Source: Nitrososphaerota archaeon
Lineage (GTDB): Archaea; Thermoproteota; Nitrososphaeria; Nitrososphaerales; Gagatemarchaeaceae
Direction: 5' to 3'
Length of the DNA: 5,926 nucleotides
NCBI GenBank assembly: GCA_003135575.1
Contig: PLCG01000018.1
Coordinates: forward strand, 1,281-7,206
The position numbers and the translations under genes are program-made. Under the pieces are notes generated by a model. It searched no databases and was not told where the DNA came from. It saw only the letters and a program-made list of their open reading frames with translations. Shown piece by piece: positions 1-5,052 of this stretch. The first letter of the stretch is position 1. The number at the start of each line of letters is the position of its first letter.

Positions 1-424
1 AGAAAGAAAAGGCCCCACAAGCCATAGATCACGCTTGGGACCGCTGCCAAAAGCTCGACCATGGTCCCGATCAGATACGCGGTCGTCCGCCGGGTCTTCA
101 GCTTCTCCACAAGGAACACGGCGACTCCTATGCTTATCGGCAGCCCGATTAGCAAGGATAGGCCCGAGGTCAGCAGGGTTCCGTAGATGAAGGGCAGCGC
201 CCCGAAGACCTGGTGTACCGGGTCCCACGTCGACGATGTGATGAAGGGAAACCCGAACTTTTCGATCGATAGTCTGGAGCCTACGAAAAGTTCGTAGGTA
301 AGCAGACCCAATACCGATACGATTGCTATCGCCGCTGTCGCGACAACGGCCTTGAGGGCCTGATCCCCCTTCAGGAGACCCGGTCCTCCGCCGCTGGTCT
401 TCAGGCTCGTCCCCTCGTAATCAT
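1..424 (-). CDS. pstC: Phosphate ABC transporter permease PstC, N-terminal part (gene runs off the left edge; apparent frameshift at start)
   Basis: PstC is one of the two membrane subunits of the high-affinity phosphate importer PstSCAB. Read on the minus strand, the visible frame gives a short polar N-terminus, a first membrane helix (KAVVATAAIAIVSVLGLL), then the PstC-typical stretch containing SSTWDPV, FGALPFIYGTLLTS, a second helix (LSLLIGLPISIGVAVFL) and LAAVPSVIYGLWG. The conserved WDPV, GALPFIYGT and PSVIYGLWG motifs make the family call strong. The gene follows pstS after 22 nt on the same strand, the usual pstS-pstC order. Oddity: this frame is open back to a TAA near the pstS stop but contains no ATG, GTG or TTG before helix 1. 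The ATG at 422-424 lies in another frame and hits TGA after seven codons. Adding one G to the GGGG run (411-414) would join it to the PstC frame, so I place the start there, assuming a sequence error or a real frameshift. Confidence 0.88.
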
Positions 425-457
425 AAAAACGGGACCGGCTTTAAGCCTAAGGTCCCG
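425..457 (-). terminator. Hairpin plus T5 tract overlapping the pstS stop, just before pstC
   Basis: On the minus strand CGGGACC (457-451) pairs perfectly with GGTCCCG (436-430), and inside it GGCT (447-444) pairs with AGCC (440-437) around a 3-nt loop, with TTA (450-448) bulged on one side. TTTTT (429-425) follows, then the pstC ATG. The pstS TAG lies within the structure. This has the form of an intrinsic terminator or attenuator. Archaeal RNA polymerase terminates mainly at T-rich tracts, so partial termination here is plausible and would give more pstS than pstC message. The structure is seen in the sequence; its function is inferred. Confidence 0.55.
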
Positions 458-1748
458 AGTATAGAGGTGTTCCGTTGTAAGTGATTGTCTTGATGGCGGC
501 GTCGTCGATGGTGACGACGTTGGACGGAAGCGGCACGTAACCGAGCTTGCTGCCCGCTGATTGTGCGTTGTTCACGACCCACCAGAGGAAGTTGACCACA
601 GCTGTGCCTTGAGCTTGGTTAGCCTGCTGCTGGTAGACCATTAGATAAGTGAATGTCGTGATTGGGTAGATGTTTGCGTCCGCCGTGTCGTTGTAGATGC
701 TGTTGATTATGGATACGTTGCTCCAGACTCCGCTTCCTGCCGGCAAGTTGGCGGACGCGCCCGCGGCCACTGCACTCGCGATGTTCGTAAGGTTCGCAAG
801 TATGAAGTTGCCAGCGGCATTCGCCACCGCGCCGTAGGAGATGAGGCCTGGATTGATGATTTGGTATGCGATTTCTAGAGGTCCAATCGCGTAGGGAGTG
901 TTCCCGATGCACCCTGCGACTCCTTCGTTGCCCTTGCAGCCCACGCCGGTAGGCCAATTGACCGCTGATCCTGTCCCGACCTGGGTCTTCCAAGTGCTGC
1001 TGGAGTCAGAGAGGTAGTTGGTGAACGCGAACATCGTCCCGCTTCCGTCCGACCTGTGGACGATGGTTATCGCGTGCGCTGGGAGCGTTACGCCTGGGTT
1101 GATTGCCACTAGAGCGGGGTCATTCCACTGAGTGATATTGCCGAGGAACATCTTGGCAAGTATCGGTCCGGTGAACTTGACGCCGTTGGTCAGTCCTGGG
1201 AGGTTGTACGCAGGGACTACTGCGCTCGCAGACTCTGGAACCGTGACGACCGTTCCGGGCGCGGCTGTATATTGGGCGCTCGAGAGCGGCGCGTCAGAGG
1301 CACCAATGTCCACCGTCTTCGCGGTTAGCTGCGCAATGCCCGCGCCGCTACCGATGCTTTGGTAGTTGACCGCCACGTTCCCAGTATACTGTTGATAGGC
1401 GAACGTCCATGCGGACATGAGTGGGAAGACTAGGGTCGATCCAGCGGCGTTCAGCGTCGCTGCTGCGCCATGGGTTGTGGACTGCGTGGTGGTGCTCGTG
1501 CTCGTGACTGTGTTCGTAAGCGAGGTTGTTGACGTTACTGTGTTAGTTAGTGTGCTCGTGAGAGAGCTGGTGAGAGTGTTGGTTGAAGTTTGAACCGAAG
1601 TGGTCGTTACGGTCTGCGTGGTCGTCGAAGCCGTGCCTGGCGAAGAGGAGGCCAGTAAGTATGCCCCGCCTGCCGCAGCTACGGCGACAACTATCACGAT
1701 GGCCGCTACAACCGCGGTCCCTATTCCTTGACGTCTGTTGAATTTCAT
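447..1748 (-). CDS. pstS: Phosphate-binding protein PstS, membrane-anchored with Ser/Thr-rich linker
   Basis: PstS captures phosphate outside the membrane and hands it to PstCAB. From ATG 1746-1748 the protein has 433 residues: a basic start (MKFNRRQGIG), one hydrophobic helix at about residues 11-33, a Ser/Thr-rich linker at about 34-92 with no predicted fold, then a PBP-like domain. PstS hallmarks in order are NAAGSTLVFPL, YQSIGSGAGI, DIGASDAPLS, FLGNITQWNDPAL, HRSDGSGTMFAFTNYL, KGNEGVAG and, near the end, LGYVPLP. An in-frame ATG 75 nt upstream (1821-1823, 458 aa) exists, but a TATA-like box sits 32 nt before the 1748 start and the shorter protein begins like other archaeal anchored binding proteins, so I prefer it. 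The RR pair is not a Tat motif. The N-terminus resembles an archaeal class III (pilin-like) signal peptide, though the residue before the glycine is Gln rather than a charged one. Two cysteines flank the GNEGVAG loop. phoU is divergent and pstC is downstream. Confidence 0.93.
   Translation of the reverse strand: MKFNRRQGIGTAVVAAIVIVVAVAAAGGAYLLASSSPGTASTTTQTVTTTSVQTSTNTLTSSLTSTLTNTVTSTTSLTNTVTSTSTTTQSTTHGAAATLNAAGSTLVFPLMSAWTFAYQQYTGNVAVNYQSIGSGAGIAQLTAKTVDIGASDAPLSSAQYTAAPGTVVTVPESASAVVPAYNLPGLTNGVKFTGPILAKMFLGNITQWNDPALVAINPGVTLPAHAITIVHRSDGSGTMFAFTNYLSDSSSTWKTQVGTGSAVNWPTGVGCKGNEGVAGCIGNTPYAIGPLEIAYQIINPGLISYGAVANAAGNFILANLTNIASAVAAGASANLPAGSGVWSNVSIINSIYNDTADANIYPITTFTYLMVYQQQANQAQGTAVVNFLWWVVNNAQSAGSKLGYVPLPSNVVTIDDAAIKTITYNGTPLYSGP
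1491..1550 (-). repeat. Tandem 10-residue repeat in the PstS Ser/Thr linker
   Basis: Two adjacent 30-nt units encode LTNTVTSTTS (1550-1521) and LTNTVTSTST (1520-1491). The copies differ at several codon positions while keeping the peptide nearly identical, so they are old or under selection for composition. They lie within the linker (roughly 1473-1646), which probably acts as an extended, possibly O-glycosylated spacer lifting the binding domain from the membrane. Glycosylation is inferred from composition only. Confidence 0.7.
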
Positions 1749-1773
1749 CTTCAGAAAGTCAGCGCTTCGCACC

Positions 1774-1781
1774 CGATATAG
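1774..1781 (-). promoter_or_regulatory. TATA-like box of pstS
   Basis: On the minus strand CTATATCG has its first TATA base 32 nt upstream of ATG 1748. With archaeal TATA-to-start spacing of about 25-27 nt from the box centre, transcription would begin a few bases before this ATG, giving an essentially leaderless message. No Shine-Dalgarno sequence precedes the ATG. No clear BRE purine/A element is seen. A further TATA-like string at 1835-1842 (minus TATAGAGC) lies only 19 nt before the upstream in-frame ATG, too close to serve that start well. Confidence 0.5.
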
Positions 1782-2019
1782 GGCTCGCCGAATTACACTA
1801 TTGCTCAATATAGCGCTCGACATTTAATATGGGTGCTCTATAGTTCATAGATGGAACGCGGCAACAACTAGGAAATTCTGTGCGCAGGGCCGGCTTACTT
1901 CGCTGAAGGAGGCCCAGTTGCGGCATTCTTCTCCAATTCCAAGCTCATTTTGTCCAAAGGGGCCGCCGCTCGACCCGAAAAAGTGCCATCATGCAGACGT
2001 TTTAATTGTGAGGGCGCAA
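1782..2019. other. Divergent spacer between pstS and phoU
   Basis: Together with the flanking promoter elements this forms about 300 nt without a supportable gene; its left 42 nt would be coding only if the longer pstS start were used. It is more AT-rich than the genes. A short open frame beginning with ATG at 1950 overlaps phoU in another frame and looks like a shadow. Visible structure: GGGCC (1887-1891) can pair with GGCCC (1911-1915) around an inner CTTC/GAAG stem, and an octamer TATAGAGC occurs on the minus strand at 1835-1842 and again in the phoU promoter. No tRNA, riboswitch or IS end is recognised. Any phosphate-responsive operator would be expected here, but none can be named. Confidence 0.4.
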
Positions 2020-2040
2020 GATATATAGAGCTACTATATC
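2020..2040 (+). promoter_or_regulatory. phoU promoter: TATA box inside a near-perfect palindrome
   Basis: GATATATAG (2020-2028) is mirrored by CTACTATATC (2031-2040) around AG, perfect except for one extra C. The TATATA of the left arm (2022-2027) lies 34 nt before ATG 2056, so a start a few bases upstream of this ATG, or at it, is expected. Dyad symmetry over a TATA box is typical of an operator for a dimeric regulator that blocks TBP. The PhoU protein itself has an AbrB-type DNA-binding domain, making autoregulation an attractive but unproven idea. The TATA assignment is fairly secure; the operator is inferred. Confidence 0.5.
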
Positions 2041-2055
2041 CCTCCTTTGACCGGA

Positions 2056-3078
2056 ATGGAAATCAGGAAGATCCAAATCACAGGAGGCAACAGCTACGTC
2101 GTCTCTCTTCCAAAGAGCTGGGTCAAGGACGCGGGGCTGAAGGCCAAGGATGCCGTGCTGGTCCTTCCCCAAGCGGACATGTCGCTTCTCGTCGTGCCAA
2201 AGGCGAACCTCAGGAAGGAGACGAAGAGCGAGGTCGTCCTTGAGATGCCGGATAACTCCGACAGGGACACGGCCTTGAGGACCTTCATCTCATACTACCT
2301 GGCGGGATACGACGTAATCAAGCTGAGGATCCCGGGCTCCAGCTCGGGTCTGAGGTCGCACCTGAAGGAGGCGATAAGGAGGAAGCTCATCGGCATAGAG
2401 ATCGTCGAGGAGACCTCGAACGGCATCACGACGCAATGCCTCTCGGGCTACTCCGACCTGCCTTTGAAGAAGGCAATCGAGAGGATGGCGATAATCGCAT
2501 CCGGGATGGTGCAGGACGCGGTCGCCGCACTCCATAGCGGCGACCTGGGTCTGGCGGAGGAGGTCAGCCAGCGCGACGACGAGGTCGACAGGTTCTATCA
2601 CTTCATCGTCAGGCAGCTTAACATGGCCGTGCGGAACCGCGCGATTATCGAGGAGGTCGGGCTCCTAGCGGCGCGCGACTGCCTCGGATACAGGCTCGCG
2701 GTCAAGAGCATCGAGAGGGTAGCAGACCATGCCGCAAGCATAGCCAGGCTCGTCCCGAGCCTCCGCACCGACGCCCTAGGAAAGATTGCGAAGGAGATCA
2801 TGAAGATGAGCGAGCTTTCGCAGAAGGTACTGGGTCAGGCCGTGAGCGCCCTCGTCGAGCTGGACACGAAGAAGGCGAACGAGTCGATCAATCTAACCAA
2901 GAAGGTGATAGAGATGGACGAGAAGATGACCGGGGAGCTTCTGAGGCCCGGGTTGGAGTCGAGCACCGTCGGGTGGTTCAGGCTCGTCCTCGAGAGCGTG
3001 AGGAGGGTCGCCGAGTACGGCTCCGACATTGCTGAGATTGCGGTCGACCTCACCGCCAAAGAGCCCAACAGCTTCTGA
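2056..3078 (+). CDS. phoU: PhoU-family phosphate regulator with N-terminal AbrB/SpoVT DNA-binding domain
   Basis: The protein (340 aa from ATG 2056) has three parts. Residues 1-48 (MEIRKIQITGGNSYVVSLP, KSWVKDAGL, then VLVLPQADMSLLVVP) form a swapped-hairpin AbrB-type fold. Residues about 55-125 are a linking region found in archaeal PhoU proteins. Residues about 136-332 are two three-helix PhoU repeats: QRDDEVDRF (172-180) and KSIERVADHA (217-226) in the first, EMDEKM (286-291) and ESVRRVAEYGSDIAE (313-327) in the second. The acidic ExxxD-type positions are the metal-cluster ligands of the family. Bacterial PhoU (about 230-240 aa) lacks the DNA-binding domain and signals through PstB and a histidine kinase. 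Here the fusion suggests direct transcriptional control in a lineage without PhoR/PhoB, which is inference. A TTG three codons upstream (2047) is possible; ATG fits the TATA spacing better. Divergent from pstS, which supports a role in phosphate homeostasis. Arginine is mostly AGG. Confidence 0.92.
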   Translation: MEIRKIQITGGNSYVVSLPKSWVKDAGLKAKDAVLVLPQADMSLLVVPKANLRKETKSEVVLEMPDNSDRDTALRTFISYYLAGYDVIKLRIPGSSSGLRSHLKEAIRRKLIGIEIVEETSNGITTQCLSGYSDLPLKKAIERMAIIASGMVQDAVAALHSGDLGLAEEVSQRDDEVDRFYHFIVRQLNMAVRNRAIIEEVGLLAARDCLGYRLAVKSIERVADHAASIARLVPSLRTDALGKIAKEIMKMSELSQKVLGQAVSALVELDTKKANESINLTKKVIEMDEKMTGELLRPGLESSTVGWFRLVLESVRRVAEYGSDIAEIAVDLTAKEPNSF

Positions 3079-3097
3079 GACGGGCGTGGCTCAGAAG
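3072..3097. terminator. Inverted repeat spanning both convergent stop codons (phoU / SDR)
   Basis: CTTCTGAG (3072-3079) is perfectly complementary to CTCAGAAG (3090-3097) with a 10-nt loop. The left arm holds the phoU TGA and the right arm the SDR TGA on the other strand. Both proteins end in Phe-TGA-G, which creates the symmetry. It could act as a bidirectional end-of-transcript hairpin. No T-run follows on either side, so it is not a classical terminator, and part of the symmetry may be coincidence. Confidence 0.4.
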
Positions 3098-3882
3098 ACA
3101 GTGCTGATGTAACCGCCGTCGATCGTGAACATCTCGCCGGTCAGGTATGCGCCTTTTTCGCTGGCGATGAAGGCCGCTAGGGAGCCCACCTCCTCCGGTT
3201 CGCCGTACCTTCCGAGGGGGATGTTCTTCACCAGCTCCTTGTAGGCTTCCTCGACGCTGGTCCCTGTCTTGGAGGCCTTCTCCTCCATCAGGCGGACGGT
3301 GCGGTCGGTGCGGATGTAGCCCTGGATTATCCCGTTGGAGGTGATCCCGTGGGGCGCGAGCTCCCGCGAGAGAGACTTTGAGAGCCCGGCGATCCCCAGC
3401 CTCACGGTGTTCGAGAGCACGAGGTTCGCTATCGGCTGTTTGAGAGTGAGCGAAGTGATGTAGATGAGCCGGCCCCATTTCTTGCTCTTCATGTGCGGCA
3501 CGACCGCTTGGGTCAGGGTGACCGCGCTCAGGAGCAAGAGCTTCGTGGCCTCCTCCCAGTCACCGTAGCTTAGCTCCGCGAAGGTGCCTGCCTTGGGCGG
3601 TCCTGTGTTGTACACGAGGACGTCGACGCCGCCGAACTCCTTGGATGCCGCGTCGACGAGCCGCTCGAGGTCCTCGTGTGCGGTCATGTCGGCTTGGACC
3701 GCTAGCACTTCGGCGCCTGTCTCGGCGACGAGCAGGTCCCTGGCCTTGTCCAGGTTGGCCTGGCTCCGGGAGGAGATCACGACCTTCATCCCCTCCTTGG
3801 CGAGGACGCGGGCTGTCCCGAGGCCGATGCCCTTGCTCGCTGCGGTCACGAGCGCCACCTTTCCCTTGAGTCCTAGCTCCAT
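3091..3882 (-). CDS. Short-chain dehydrogenase/reductase-like protein with atypical active site
   Basis: At 263 aa this has classical SDR length. It shows the Rossmann fold: TAASKGIG (13-20, standing for TGxxxGIG with Ala for the first Gly), Arg39 after the second strand, AQ-type strand ending ADMT (64-67), YNTG (91-94, for NNAG), catalytic-type Ser144 in YITS, and the C-terminal GYIRTDR and TGEMFTIDGG segments. The usual YxxxK is missing: aligning on the following GLSKSLSREL helix puts Ser157 at the Tyr and Arg161 at the Lys position (SNTVR). I recall an SDR subgroup annotated as 3-oxoacyl-ACP-reductase-like (BKR_like_SDR_like) with QP, LSN and R residues here and an imperfect catalytic tetrad, so this is probably a subfamily trait, not decay. 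Substrate and even redox activity are unknown. It has its own TATA-like box, ends 12 nt from phoU, convergently, and lies 63 nt downstream of the exporter permease. No link to phosphate is evident. Confidence 0.88.
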   Translation of the reverse strand: MELGLKGKVALVTAASKGIGLGTARVLAKEGMKVVISSRSQANLDKARDLLVAETGAEVLAVQADMTAHEDLERLVDAASKEFGGVDVLVYNTGPPKAGTFAELSYGDWEEATKLLLLSAVTLTQAVVPHMKSKKWGRLIYITSLTLKQPIANLVLSNTVRLGIAGLSKSLSRELAPHGITSNGIIQGYIRTDRTVRLMEEKASKTGTSVEEAYKELVKNIPLGRYGEPEEVGSLAAFIASEKGAYLTGEMFTIDGGYISTVF

Positions 3883-3905
3883 CGGAGCCGGAGGGTCCCT
3901 ACGCC

Positions 3906-3913
3906 GATATATC
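3906..3913 (-). promoter_or_regulatory. TATA-like box of the SDR gene
   Basis: GATATATC, itself palindromic, places its minus-strand TATA core about 30 nt upstream of ATG 3882, the same geometry as the pstS and phoU boxes. The string TATATCGG is shared with the pstS promoter. It sits in the 63-nt gap after the exporter permease, so the SDR gene probably has its own promoter, with possible read-through from the operon. No Shine-Dalgarno sequence is evident before the ATG. Confidence 0.5.
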
Positions 3914-3945
3914 TGCTCGGTTCGTTCCCGGCTGCAGCGCCTGGC

Positions 3946-5043
3946 CTAGTCCTCGCGCCACTTGAAGAACCGGGCTGCCAGGAGGAAGACGACTGCGGAG
4001 AGGACGACGAGTATCCCGACGTCGGTCAGGGCAGCCGTGTAGTTGCCGTATAGCATCACGTTATTCAGGCCGTCGATGACGTAGAACAGCGGCAGCGCGT
4101 GCGCGATATTCTGCAGGTATGCGGGCATCGTCGAGACCGGGAAGAAGGTGCCGGAGAGGAACATCATCGGGAACGTTATCAGGTTCCCCACGACCGCGGC
4201 CGACTCGACGCTCTTCGAGATGGTCCCGACCAGCATCCCAAGAGAGACGAACAGGAAAGGCCCGAGGATGAGGAATGGGATGATCCCAAGCGAGAAGCTG
4301 AGGTGCGCCCCGAACCCTATCGTGCCGGTCAGCGTCATGAGGAAGAACGAGACGATGGTGAGGAGGATATACCAGATTATCTTCGAGAGCAGCCACTCTG
4401 TCTTGGTGAGGGGAGTGAGGGAGAGCTGCTTGAAGATCTTGTCCCTCTTGTATTGGGAGCTTATGTTGGTCAGTGCAAACATTGGGCTCGTCAGGACCGA
4501 GAAGCCCACGAGGCCGGGGACGAGGTAGTCGATGTACTTGTAGGACTTTGATATCAGGGGCTGCTGCTGGACGCCGATCACAGGGGTCGCGTGCACACGC
4601 TGGAGGTTGAAGGCGTTGGCTACCCAGTTAGTGAAGCCGATGACGATGCCGTTGGTCGTCGAGGCGGGGTTGCCGTAGATCGTGACGTTCACGGGCTTTC
4701 CTGCTGCGTATTCTGCCTGGAATCCTGAGGGGATCACGATCCCGTCAGTAGCGGAATGCGATGAGAGGAACTGCGTGAAGTTGACCGTGCTGTCCACTGT
4801 GGTGACCTTGATTGCTGTCGTGCTGTTGAGGGCGGCGATGAACCCGGTGCTCGCTGGGCTCGAGCTGTCCTGGTTCTGGACGTATACCGGAATAGGTCCC
4901 GAGCTCCCTCCAGAGAAGATCGCGCCGAAGAGAAGGATGAGTATTATGGGAAAGATCAGGGAGAAGAAGAGGCCCACGCGGCTCCGCATGTATCCCCGCC
5001 CGAAGACTATCAGGTCCGCTTTCAGACGCCTTACGCTTAGCAA
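3946..5043 (-). CDS. ABC-2 type exporter permease (DrrB-like)
   Basis: This 365-residue membrane protein pairs with the ATPase encoded directly upstream to form an ABC-2 exporter. It starts with an amphipathic stretch (MLSVRRLKADLIVFGRGYMRSR), then helix 1 (about 24-45), a polar extracytoplasmic domain of about 125 residues (46-170), and five further hydrophobic segments to about residue 358. The segment SQYKRDKIFKQLSLTPLTKTEW and the FPMMFLSGTFFPVSTMP motif are typical of ABC-2 permeases. The large outer domain is longer than in daunorubicin-type DrrB and resembles the YhgE/ABC2_membrane_3 layout. The start is TTG 5043-5041; the next in-frame Met is residue 19 and would remove the amphipathic helix. 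The start is 9 nt after the ATPase stop and in the same frame. GC is about 57%, like the left-hand genes. The substrate cannot be told from sequence; lipids, drugs or polysaccharides are all possible. Confidence 0.9.
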   Translation of the reverse strand: MLSVRRLKADLIVFGRGYMRSRVGLFFSLIFPIILILLFGAIFSGGSSGPIPVYVQNQDSSSPASTGFIAALNSTTAIKVTTVDSTVNFTQFLSSHSATDGIVIPSGFQAEYAAGKPVNVTIYGNPASTTNGIVIGFTNWVANAFNLQRVHATPVIGVQQQPLISKSYKYIDYLVPGLVGFSVLTSPMFALTNISSQYKRDKIFKQLSLTPLTKTEWLLSKIIWYILLTIVSFFLMTLTGTIGFGAHLSFSLGIIPFLILGPFLFVSLGMLVGTISKSVESAAVVGNLITFPMMFLSGTFFPVSTMPAYLQNIAHALPLFYVIDGLNNVMLYGNYTAALTDVGILVVLSAVVFLLAARFFKWRED

Positions 5044-5052
5044 GCTTCCAAC

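Noticed and set aside
1473..1646. Repetitive Ser/Thr coding region considered as a CRISPR or other DNA repeat array
   Set aside because: The repeat is at peptide level with degenerate codons; there are no regular spacers or conserved palindromic units.
1715..1748. Tat signal in PstS because of the Arg pair near the N-terminus
   Set aside because: The residues after RR are QGIG and do not fit RRxFLK; no cleavage site follows the hydrophobic helix clearly.
1749..1823. Longer pstS start at 1823, adding 25 residues
   Set aside because: The extension is not signal-like, and the TATA-like box at 1774-1781 would lie inside it; the 1748 ATG gives a normal anchored-protein N-terminus.
1950..2243. 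Plus-strand open frame of 97 codons overlapping phoU
   Set aside because: It lies mostly in a shifted frame of phoU, has biased Arg/Gly content typical of a GC-rich shadow, and no domain is recognisable.
3091..3882. SDR gene as a pseudogene because catalytic residues are missing
   Set aside because: The frame is full length with all structural motifs, and the replaced residues match a recalled SDR subgroup, so decay is unlikely.
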